16,157 nt of DNA, from the NCBI GenBank assembly GCA_023647555.1, contig JALRLY010000207.1, positions 1 to 16,157 of the forward strand. The letters run 5' to 3'. The position numbers were made by a program, and so were the translations under genes. The notes beneath the pieces were generated by a model. That model was not told the origin of the DNA. It did not search any database and saw only the letters and a list, made by a program, of their open reading frames with translations. Source of the stretch: Pancytospora philotis. Taxonomy: Eukaryota > Microsporidia. Positions 1 through 6,079 of the stretch are shown piece by piece (the first letter of the stretch is position 1; each line of letters opens with the position of its first letter).

Positions 1-93
1 GCGCCAGACGACGGGGCAGAGGCGGATTCAGCGCTGAGAGCGAGGGTGGAGCCGACGAGCATAGCTCAGGCCTGCACTGGTCAAACAGAATAA
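1..93. other. Possible edge of a truncated neighbouring gene
   Basis: The first 65 bases are GC-rich like the coding DNA further right, and the sequence turns AT-rich after about position 66. This suggests the tip of a gene cut by the window edge. Two readings fit. On the + strand, frame 1 is open from the edge to a TAA at 91-93. On the - strand, an ATG at 62-60 opens a frame running out of the window, with a hydrophobic/small start (MLVGSTLALSA). Both have GC-rich third positions. I cannot decide between them and recognise no family. Confidence 0.2.
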
Positions 94-245
94 CAAAAAC
101 GCGAATATCCCTCAATAAATTTACTTCATTGACTAGCATACTGAAACATCTGTGGCCTAAGCTCCCGCCCACAGCTTTTTTATCCGAGTGCCGAACCGGC
201 CCGTGTGTTTGCGCCAGGCAGATTTGTTGCCGCGCCGTGCAGCCC

Positions 246-980
246 ATGGATCGGACGCGCGAGTTCAACAGAATCGTGGAGGCCACCGAGATTCAGCAGC
301 CGGCGGCCCAGTCTGTTGATTTTTTCGGCGATCTGCACGCGCTGCGGACGGGCATGCACAGCGCGCTCGGCCAGCTCGACCGCGTGACCGCGTACGAGGT
401 CTACCGCGTTGCGCCGCTGCTAGAGCGGGCGCAGGAGGCCGTGCGTGCGATGCGCGCGTTCCAGCTGCCCGAGCGTGCGCCAGGCATCACTAACGAGGTC
501 CTCGAGGGCCTGCGTGTGATCGTGCGGGCCGATGTGCTGCGCGCCACGCTGCGGCTGAACGAGGCGCGGCGCCGCTGCAGCAATAGAGCCGCCACCAGCG
601 ACGAGCAGCAGACGCGCGCCGCCGCAGCGCCGGGCACGGCAGGCCAGTCGATGCACATGAGCCAGAGCGAGGCTGCCGTCGCGCAGGAGCTCGTCGAGGC
701 GGCCCCGGTGCACGAGTCTGTCCGGGAGAGGAAGCGGATCGTGCGGAGCATCAGCGAGATCGGGCAGATCGTGGAGGACATTTCGATCCACGTGAGTCTG
801 CAGGGCGAGCAGCTGCGGCGCATCGACGACGTCATGGCGCGCACGGAGAACTGGAACAAGCGCGCGCTGGACGAGCTGAAGCTCACGTGGCACCTCGTCA
901 GCGAGAACAGAGGCACGATGTACAAGTTTTTCGGCGCCTGGTTCTGCGTTTTCCTGATTTTCTGGTTCGTCAAGCGCTGA
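246..980 (+). CDS. SED5: Sed5/syntaxin-5-like Qa-SNARE (t-SNARE)
   Basis: A 244-aa tail-anchored Qa-SNARE, expected to drive ER-Golgi and intra-Golgi vesicle fusion. The start is the ATG at 246, directly behind CCC (243-245); reading upstream needs a TTG start. With this start the protein begins MDRTREF, the N-terminal DRTxEF peptide by which Sed5/syntaxin 5 binds the SM protein Sly1. This separates it from plasma-membrane syntaxins. The middle (about 10-115) is helical and should be a reduced Habc domain. A linker rich in Ala, Gln and Ser follows. The SNARE helix spans about 158-215 (EIGQIVEDI...QGEQLRRID), with the ionic-layer glutamine at Q186 (codon 801-803). One membrane segment (about 228-242, FFGAWFCVFLIFWFV) ends two residues before the stop. 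At 244 aa it is much shorter than yeast or human homologues (about 340-355), as usual in microsporidia. It converges on the PP2A subunit gene. SNARE identity is firm; the Sed5 assignment rests on the N-peptide. Confidence 0.88.
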   Translation: MDRTREFNRIVEATEIQQPAAQSVDFFGDLHALRTGMHSALGQLDRVTAYEVYRVAPLLERAQEAVRAMRAFQLPERAPGITNEVLEGLRVIVRADVLRATLRLNEARRRCSNRAATSDEQQTRAAAAPGTAGQSMHMSQSEAAVAQELVEAAPVHESVRERKRIVRSISEIGQIVEDISIHVSLQGEQLRRIDDVMARTENWNKRALDELKLTWHLVSENRGTMYKFFGAWFCVFLIFWFVKR

Positions 981-1219
981 GGCTTGTCATTATAATGGAA
1001 AACGGCTTCATCGCCGGATGCTTACAGAGCCGCGTCATTAAATGGGATTTGAGATAGACAAAGAGTTGTAGCCATAAGGTGTGCAAAACGCTTGAAAGCA
1101 AAAAATAACTAATAAGGCAAACTGGTGTATTGTTTAATAGCATTTAACAGCAACGAGTACCATTCAAGAGGAAAAAAGTGGCGCGCTGCGTGTTAGCAGC
1201 CATGCATCATTATGCATCA
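981..1219. other. Convergent 3' intergenic spacer
   Basis: An AT-richer spacer between the converging stop codons of the SNARE and PP2A subunit genes. I see no ORF, RNA gene or strong hairpin. A 10-bp unit ATGCATCATT is present twice in tandem (1202-1221) and overlaps the TAA stop of the minus-strand gene (1222-1220). Confidence 0.6.
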
Positions 1220-2293
1220 TTATATTCTATCGTATCTGCAGATCTGCCGCCTGTGCACGCAGGCAAAGCCGCTCGGCGTGCGCACGACATTTCTTATTCT
1301 ATTCTCCAGGCTGTAGGAGCGCTCGGCCCCGACGAGCACCTCCGTGGCCTCGCCGGTCGCGATGTCCACGACGTACACCGTGTTGAAGCACGAGCCGGTG
1401 TACACGGCGAACTCGTCGCAGCTGATCCGGAACGTCTGGTAGATCGCGCGCGAGTTGTTGAGCTGCGCCTGCTCGGCGGCGTCCTTGGCCAGCTCCACGG
1501 ACAGCAGCGGCGCCTGGCTGCTGCGCATGTCGTAGATGGCCAGCGAGTTGAGCGAGCGCGCCACGATGATCCCCGGCCGCGGGAAGCAGAGGTCCGAGGC
1601 CGACTTGATCCCGCGCGCCGTCGAGTCCGTGAAGGAGGCGACCGCGGACGAGCACGGCTCGATGGCCGTGTCGTGGAGCGTCACGGCGCCGCTGGACGTG
1701 CCGTACGCAAAGAGATGGTCGCTGAAGGGCGAGAAGCGCGCGCTGTTGATGACGTAAGATATGCCCTTCGTCTGCATGCTGGACTTGATGTCGACCAGCG
1801 CGAGGTACTTGTCCATCCGCTCGGGGCGCCACAGGTTTATGCGCAGGAAGTCGGCGCTGAGGAGCGAGGCCTCGTCGCAGCTCAGGCTGAGGGAGTTCAC
1901 GAGGTACGTGTGCGCGTTGTTGAAGCGCTTCTCGCCGGCGATCCTGACGCGCTCGTTCGCGAGGCTGTCCTGGCAGATGCTCAGCGTCGGCGCGTCGTTG
2001 CGCACGCGCATCACGCAGATGTTCTTCTCGTTGGCCACGTACAGGATCTCGTTCATCCCGCCGTCGGTGGTGCGCTCCATCGCCATGATCTTCTCCTTGA
2101 TCGGCACGTTCTCGAGCAGGTCGAAGTCGGGCTCGAAGACCGGCTGGCTGTAGCTCGCGGCGGCTCCGAGGCAGTCCACGACCCCGTCCTCGCGGCCGGC
2201 GAAGAGCTTGTTGCCGGCCGCGAGGAGCACCGACACGCCCTCCACGTAGCGCTCGGGGACGGGCGGGACGTACTCGAAGGACCTGGCAAACAT
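1220..2293 (-). CDS. CDC55: PP2A regulatory subunit B, B55/Cdc55 type
   Basis: A 357-aa WD40 propeller that should target the PP2A core enzyme to phosphosubstrates in mitosis and growth control. The match runs along the whole protein: EPDFDLLENVPIKEKI (54-69) corresponds to the family's EPEFDYLKSLEIEEKI, then NNAHTYLVNSLSLS (125-138), LSADFLRINLW (145-155), VDIKSSM (167-173), VINSARFSP (181-189), and YTGSCFNTVYVVDI (298-311) near the end. The start at 2293 is chosen because AAAATTTT lies 6 nt before it; the frame stays open 168 bp further up, but that stretch is low-complexity and holds a GC hairpin. The protein is about 90 residues shorter than usual B55 (about 447): the first blade is compressed and the loops between blades 1 and 2 and late in the propeller are cut. 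Two substrate-groove positions differ from animal B55 (L131 and F149; see findings). The family call is strong; substrate range is unknown. Confidence 0.93.
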   Translation of the reverse strand: MFARSFEYVPPVPERYVEGVSVLLAAGNKLFAGREDGVVDCLGAAASYSQPVFEPDFDLLENVPIKEKIMAMERTTDGGMNEILYVANEKNICVMRVRNDAPTLSICQDSLANERVRIAGEKRFNNAHTYLVNSLSLSCDEASLLSADFLRINLWRPERMDKYLALVDIKSSMQTKGISYVINSARFSPFSDHLFAYGTSSGAVTLHDTAIEPCSSAVASFTDSTARGIKSASDLCFPRPGIIVARSLNSLAIYDMRSSQAPLLSVELAKDAAEQAQLNNSRAIYQTFRISCDEFAVYTGSCFNTVYVVDIATGEATEVLVGAERSYSLENRIRNVVRTPSGFACVHRRQICRYDRI

Positions 2294-2299
2294 TGGTGC

Positions 2300-2307
2300 A
2301 AAATTTT
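2300..2307 (-). promoter_or_regulatory. AAAATTTT box before the PP2A subunit start
   Basis: An AAAATTTT palindromic box 6 nt upstream of the minus-strand ATG, separated by GCACCA. The same box precedes three of the four intact family A/B genes here. Its closeness implies a leader of almost no length. It decides the start codon, since upstream in-frame ATGs (2461, 2419) lack any such signal. Confidence 0.6.
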
Positions 2308-2320
2308 CAGCGCCTTTAAT

Positions 2321-2339
2321 GCGCCGCTCTTCGCGGCGC
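2321..2339. other. GC-rich perfect hairpin in divergent promoter
   Basis: GCGCCGC, loop TCTTC, GCGGCGC: a 7-bp perfect stem of G and C only, 28 nt upstream of the PP2A subunit start, in the 253-bp spacer shared with the divergent Ste24 gene. It may be a protein-binding site or a chance product of high GC; nothing else supports a role. Confidence 0.4.
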
Positions 2340-2521
2340 CAGCTGCCGGCGGGGCCTGAACGCACGGCGCGCCGGGCGGTTCTTGCAGGGCTAAAAGTGC
2401 CTATGAATAGCTTTTTCATAAAATACGCATATCTGGATATTAATCTGCTGATGTGATGCAAATTAAACTACCGCGGTGACGTTGCGCGGGTTCTTCCTTC
2501 TTTCCGGGAACTAAGGTGAAA

Positions 2522-2538
2522 ACAAAACAATGTTTTGT
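2522..2538. promoter_or_regulatory. Odd palindrome before the Ste24 start
   Basis: ACAAAACA-A-TGTTTTGT: perfect 8-bp arms around one base, ending 8 nt before the Ste24 ATG. This gene lacks the CCC and AAAATTTT signals of its neighbours, so the palindrome may stand in for them as a factor-binding site. It also contains an ATG (2530-2532) opening a 5-codon frame whose TAA (2545-2547) shares its last A with the Ste24 start (TAATG). Confidence 0.4.
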
Positions 2539-2546
2539 AGCATTTA

Positions 2547-3899
2547 ATGGATGCAGAACCTGAGATTAATGATAATGGTACTACAGAAATTGAGATTAAT
2601 GATAATGGCACTGCAGAACCTGAGATTAATGATAAGGACAGTGTAGAAATTGAGATTAATGTTAAGGACAGCGGCAAGCAGCAGAGAAAGACACTTGCAT
2701 TCAAAGTTATGCTGCTGACAGCATTTTGCACTGTGCCTTTTATCGTTGCATCTATTTATACCGCCATGGCATGCATGCTTCAGGCCAGACACTACGCGGC
2801 ACACGGGTCGGCGGCGCGGGCAGTATGGGAAAAGTACGGCATGCCAAAGTCAAGCTACGCCCTGAGTATGGCAAAGGTAGAGGAGATGGCAACGGCAGCT
2901 CTGCACGTCTGCATTGTCGGCGTGCCGCTCATAGCCGGGTGCATACTCGCTGCTGTGCGTTCGCACGATACGGCGCCGGGATCAACCGTTTGCAGAGTGC
3001 TGGAGGGCCTGCTGTTCTTCATCGCGGCGATACTGACTGGGCTGGGCCGCACAGTCTACAAACTCCTGACTCTCAACTTTGTATCGCTCTGTGTGTCTGC
3101 ATGCGCTGTGGCGCTGCTGTGGGGCTTCGTGGGCAAGAAGTTCGGCTTCATGCCGTTCGCGGTTCTGGGGGCGCTGCTTCTGTCGAACCTGATGCAGGCG
3201 TGTCTGATTCTTCTAAACAGGGCGGGGCCGGCGGATGTGCTTGGCACGCTGTTCGACGGAGAAGTCAGCCGAATGCACGAGTTTCCCGACGTCAGCGCGA
3301 AAGTCCGCGACCGCATCCTCAGCTTCTGTGCGAAGAACGGGCTGAAGCGCGACGAGGTCTTTGTGGTTGACGACCTGCAGGCTATCAATGCCGCCGCGTG
3401 CTCAGGGCCGAGGTTCAAGTTCATCTTCTTCACTACTGCGATACTGAAGGTCCTCCCCACCGACTGTCTGATCGCGACGGCCGCCCACGAGCTCGGGCAC
3501 ATCAAGCACGGCCACACCACCATGTTCATGAGCATCCACATGTCGCTTGCTGCGGCGCTCATCGTGCTGGCTGCATTCCTGCACTACCGGATGCACAAGG
3601 CGTACGGCAGCGCCGCAATGATGCTCCTGACGCTCAGCACGTTCATCGGCGTTATGCTTTTCGCGCAGCCGGTCTTGAACCTGCTGCTGTTCAATCCGAG
3701 CGAGCGCCAGGCCGACCAGCACGCGATCGACCTGGGGCTTGCCAAGCCTCTCGCGGAGGGGCTGCGGCTGCTGAGTATCAGCGCGTCCAACGGTGCGTTT
3801 TTCGATTACGAGCAGCCCTTTGCTACGCTGCGCAACCATCCGGCAATGCTCAAGCGCATGCGCATGTGCGAACGGGCCGCACCCGCGTTAGTAAAATAG
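2547..3899 (+). CDS. STE24: Ste24-type CAAX prenyl endopeptidase (M48A)
   Basis: A 450-aa zinc metalloprotease of the ER membrane that removes the last three residues of farnesylated CAAX proteins. The zinc site is complete: HELGH at 314-318 (two His ligands and the catalytic Glu) and a third ligand E386 in SERQAD, with D390 also kept. The C-terminal NHPAMLKRM (430-438) matches the family's HPP..ER block. Hydrophobic segments lie at about 53-77, 115-137, 151-168, 173-195, 200-223, 328-346 and 355-382, giving the expected seven spans with the active site between the fifth and sixth. Total length equals yeast Ste24, but the first 50 residues are an unusual acidic, Asn-rich stretch of four 10-aa repeats instead of family sequence, so the enzyme proper is compact. 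The start is the first ATG; the next in-frame Met (54) lies inside the first membrane span. It is divergent from the PP2A subunit gene. Confidence 0.92.
   Translation: MDAEPEINDNGTTEIEINDNGTAEPEINDKDSVEIEINVKDSGKQQRKTLAFKVMLLTAFCTVPFIVASIYTAMACMLQARHYAAHGSAARAVWEKYGMPKSSYALSMAKVEEMATAALHVCIVGVPLIAGCILAAVRSHDTAPGSTVCRVLEGLLFFIAAILTGLGRTVYKLLTLNFVSLCVSACAVALLWGFVGKKFGFMPFAVLGALLLSNLMQACLILLNRAGPADVLGTLFDGEVSRMHEFPDVSAKVRDRILSFCAKNGLKRDEVFVVDDLQAINAAACSGPRFKFIFFTTAILKVLPTDCLIATAAHELGHIKHGHTTMFMSIHMSLAAALIVLAAFLHYRMHKAYGSAAMMLLTLSTFIGVMLFAQPVLNLLLFNPSERQADQHAIDLGLAKPLAEGLRLLSISASNGAFFDYEQPFATLRNHPAMLKRMRMCERAAPALVK
2556..2675 (+). repeat. In-frame 4 x 30-bp minisatellite in Ste24
   Basis: Four 30-bp units encode EPEINDNGTT, EIEINDNGTA, EPEINDKDSV and EIEINVKDSG. 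Units 1 and 3 share EPE and units 2 and 4 share EIE, while 1-2 share NDNGT and 3-4 share KDS. The array therefore reads as a 60-bp dimer duplicated once. It is more AT-rich than the rest of the gene. The peptide is acidic and likely disordered, facing the same side as the N terminus. Confidence 0.9.
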
Positions 3900-4154
3900 T
3901 AACACAATAAGGCGCTGTTTTGAATAGCTGTACGGGGATACAGCAGTTGTCTTTGTGCGCAACACGCTGTAAACTCACACTGGAGGCATAATACGCTGTA
4001 CGCACTGCTTTACTACCCGGGTTAGAAAATAGCATCAATGTAAGCTGTAATCTTTGATTTGTATCCGCGCCATGGTCCTCTGTGCCATTCTTTACTGCTT
4101 AATTTTGCACCATTTAAGCGCGCCGGGACCTGAACAGCAGTGTGATTTACCTGT
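3900..4154. other. Spacer between core and subtelomeric genes
   Basis: AT-richer DNA with no convincing ORF or RNA gene. A 6-bp stem hairpin (GCTGTA, loop CGGGGA, TACAGC; 3927-3944) begins 28 nt after the Ste24 stop and could mark the 3' end of its message, but this is weak. The spacer is the border between conserved single genes on the left and repeated families on the right. Confidence 0.5.
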
Positions 4155-4193
4155 AAAATTTTGTTCTGTCAAAAAAATCACAGTGGCCCAGGC
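4155..4193 (+). promoter_or_regulatory. AAAATTTT box and CCC motif, family A gene 1
   Basis: AAAATTTT (4155-4162) is followed by CCC (4187-4189), 4 nt before the ATG at 4194. The CCC position selects this ATG over the upstream TTG in the same frame and leaves a leader of only a few bases. Confidence 0.65.
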
Positions 4194-5621
4194 ATGGCCG
4201 CCGGAATTCTTGTGTTGCTGCTACTAATGCACAGCTGCAGCACAGGATATCGCGATGACGCGGATGAGCATGCCTTTATCGGCATAGAATACTCCAACTT
4301 TGGCGGCCTGAAGGGATGGAAATTCAATGCCATCGAGAGACTCGTCCTGGACGCGCTCTTCAGGTGCAACTCGATGAGCTGCTCACCCGAACTTCCACTA
4401 ACCGTGCTTAATGGCAGGGCACCGCTTGTATCCCCCAGGGACAAGACGCGCTGTGTAATGCTCACGCTGCTCACCCGGAGCGACTGGTATGAGCTGCTCG
4501 AAGAAAAACTGATAAAAGAATACAGCTTCGGGAGCCACAAGCTGCTCCGCAGACTGTTCGACGACAGATTCATATCATGGCACGGGAAGGCGCCGTTGAT
4601 TTTTTCCCGCGACAGAGAAAGGCGCTCCGCGCTAGCAACCGCTATAAAAAATAACCCAGCCAGGCTCGACCAAATCCAGAGGTTTCTGCAGGCCAAGATG
4701 TCCGATGGGAGCCTGCTGAATCTTAAGCAGTTTACAGAGAAGGGCGGAGCGACTGCCAGCAGCCTGGATATACTGCTCTACCTACACCACATGAGGACGT
4801 GGAGCACTTTAGCGCCCAAGGACCTATTCTCAATGCTGGTTGGCTTGTGGTCAGACGATCCCGCGCACCGCAACGCGCTGATGCCGGTGATTTGCGACAC
4901 GATCCGAACTGCACTGCAGCAACGCGTGTTCGATGTTGAGGATCGGAATGCGCTGAAATTGTGCGTTGTTTCGAGCGCGCTTGCGAACTTCCAGCAGGAG
5001 TATTTCGAGCTTTTTGAGGAGTGGTACGGGATAATACACATGGGAACGACGGTATTAGCGTATATTCGAGCCCACAGGTATGGTGAGATAAGTGAGCGCT
5101 CCATGGCTTGCTACATCGACCGCGTGTATAAGACGCACAAAAGGCCGCTACTAGCGCTGGGAACGCTTTTTGATACTTATTTTCGGCAGACTTACGGCTT
5201 CCGCACCATGCCTATGCTGTGGAACAGCGCCCCGGACTATTTCAACAGAATATCGTACATCTGGCTGTGCAAGATGTTCGCGGAGCTGTGCTACGGCCCT
5301 TTTCTCCCCGCATACAGGGACGCGCTAATGGCGAAATACATGGGCATGATGAACTTTGCTGTCTTTACCAATATCTTGAAGTACCAGATCAGGCAGAAGG
5401 ACCGCGAACTGTCGTTATCCATGCTTCGCCACCTGGATGCGAGGGGAAAGGGCGTCTACAGACGCCATTTACGCAATGCCACCTATGCTGAGCTGAAACT
5501 GCTGAATTTCGGGCCCGCGTGTTGCTATATATTGCCGGCATTGGGCTTCACCAACAGGCAAGCTAAAACAATTACGAAGCGTTCGATTAGAAGGAAGGAC
5601 AGGAAAAGCACAGGTCTATAA
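4194..5621 (+). CDS. Family A predicted secreted protein, copy 1
   Basis: 475 aa; I do not recognise the family. The N terminus MAAGILVLLLLMHSCSTG is a good signal peptide, and no further membrane span is evident, so export is likely. The mature part is probably mostly helical. It aligns with the protein at 9779-11113 over nearly the full length. Shared blocks: a hydrophobic-Cys segment (VLDALFRC, 51-58, second Cys at 63) followed by PE; the LLRRLFDDRFI block (117-127); LVGLWSDD (215-222); and a C-terminal block from about 342 (WNSAP..FNRIS..WLCKMFAELCY) through KYMGMMNFAVF. The C-terminal tail (about 452-475) is strongly basic and absent from copy 2. It faces the family B gene at 6080-9274 across a 458-bp spacer. 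Two paired early cysteines suit a disulfide in a secreted protein. Role in the host is inference from export, location and divergence only. Confidence 0.85.
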   Translation: MAAGILVLLLLMHSCSTGYRDDADEHAFIGIEYSNFGGLKGWKFNAIERLVLDALFRCNSMSCSPELPLTVLNGRAPLVSPRDKTRCVMLTLLTRSDWYELLEEKLIKEYSFGSHKLLRRLFDDRFISWHGKAPLIFSRDRERRSALATAIKNNPARLDQIQRFLQAKMSDGSLLNLKQFTEKGGATASSLDILLYLHHMRTWSTLAPKDLFSMLVGLWSDDPAHRNALMPVICDTIRTALQQRVFDVEDRNALKLCVVSSALANFQQEYFELFEEWYGIIHMGTTVLAYIRAHRYGEISERSMACYIDRVYKTHKRPLLALGTLFDTYFRQTYGFRTMPMLWNSAPDYFNRISYIWLCKMFAELCYGPFLPAYRDALMAKYMGMMNFAVFTNILKYQIRQKDRELSLSMLRHLDARGKGVYRRHLRNATYAELKLLNFGPACCYILPALGFTNRQAKTITKRSIRRKDRKSTGL

Positions 5622-6079
5622 TAGCCGATGAAGAATTGATAGTAATACACAAGTAGTGCCATTCTGTGATTGGCAGCGAATATTTGAGTTAGTAAATGAT
5701 TGAAGGCCGAGTTTCTGCATTTAAGCAATGATTCCGTCTGCGGACGTGTCTCGCCCGCTTCCGCCTCGACCGCGCGTATGTCGAACAAGTATCCGCGTCG
5801 GCATTCGAGGTAGAAAACCCGAGCATTTTCTTGAGCACAAACATCCGATGGAGGCGTTGCGGCTTCGCACAATCCATTCTTCGTAGAATTTTAAAACTCA
5901 GAATCCCCTTCACAAAGTAAAGAATGAACTTGTCACTGCAGCAGTGCTATGTGCTGAGCATGCTGTACGGCCTTGTCTTCTTGCCCGGTAAAGAAGTAAA
6001 AGAGCGAGTAACGGAAAATTTAATGCGTGTTGCAATTTGAGCCATTTGAGCTTGAAGAGAATGCTGTGGCAGTAAACTA
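5622..6079. other. Convergent spacer with a possible family A relic
   Basis: 458 bp between the stops of family A copy 1 and family B copy 1. Longer open frames here overlap the upstream gene or lack an ATG. One short ATG frame (5924-6040, +, 38 codons) contains LSMLYGLVFLPGKEVKERV, which weakly resembles the family A block around CYGPFLP followed by a charged helix. It may be a decayed fragment of a third family A copy. The similarity is too short to be sure, and no other structure is apparent. Confidence 0.3.

Noticed and set aside
129..245. N-terminal extension of the SNARE gene
   Set aside because: It needs a TTG start, and the ATG at 246 has CCC directly before it and gives the expected DRTxEF N terminus.
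1178..2359. A 393-codon open frame on the + strand
   Set aside because: It is antisense to the clear PP2A B55 gene. Its Arg/Val/His-rich translation without domains is what GC-rich third positions produce on the opposite strand.
2294..2461. N-terminal extension of the PP2A subunit to an upstream ATG
   Set aside because: The extension is Arg/Ala-rich low complexity, contains the GC hairpin and would bury the AAAATTTT box inside the coding region; B55 homology begins after the 2293 start.
2468..2804. Minus-strand frames opposite the start of Ste24
   Set aside because: Their repetitive hydrophobic translations are the reverse complement of the in-frame Ste24 minisatellite.
5525..5913. Minus-strand frames of 74-115 codons in the A1/B1 spacer
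   Set aside because: They begin at TTG or GTG, one overlaps the family A gene, and neither has a start signal or family similarity.
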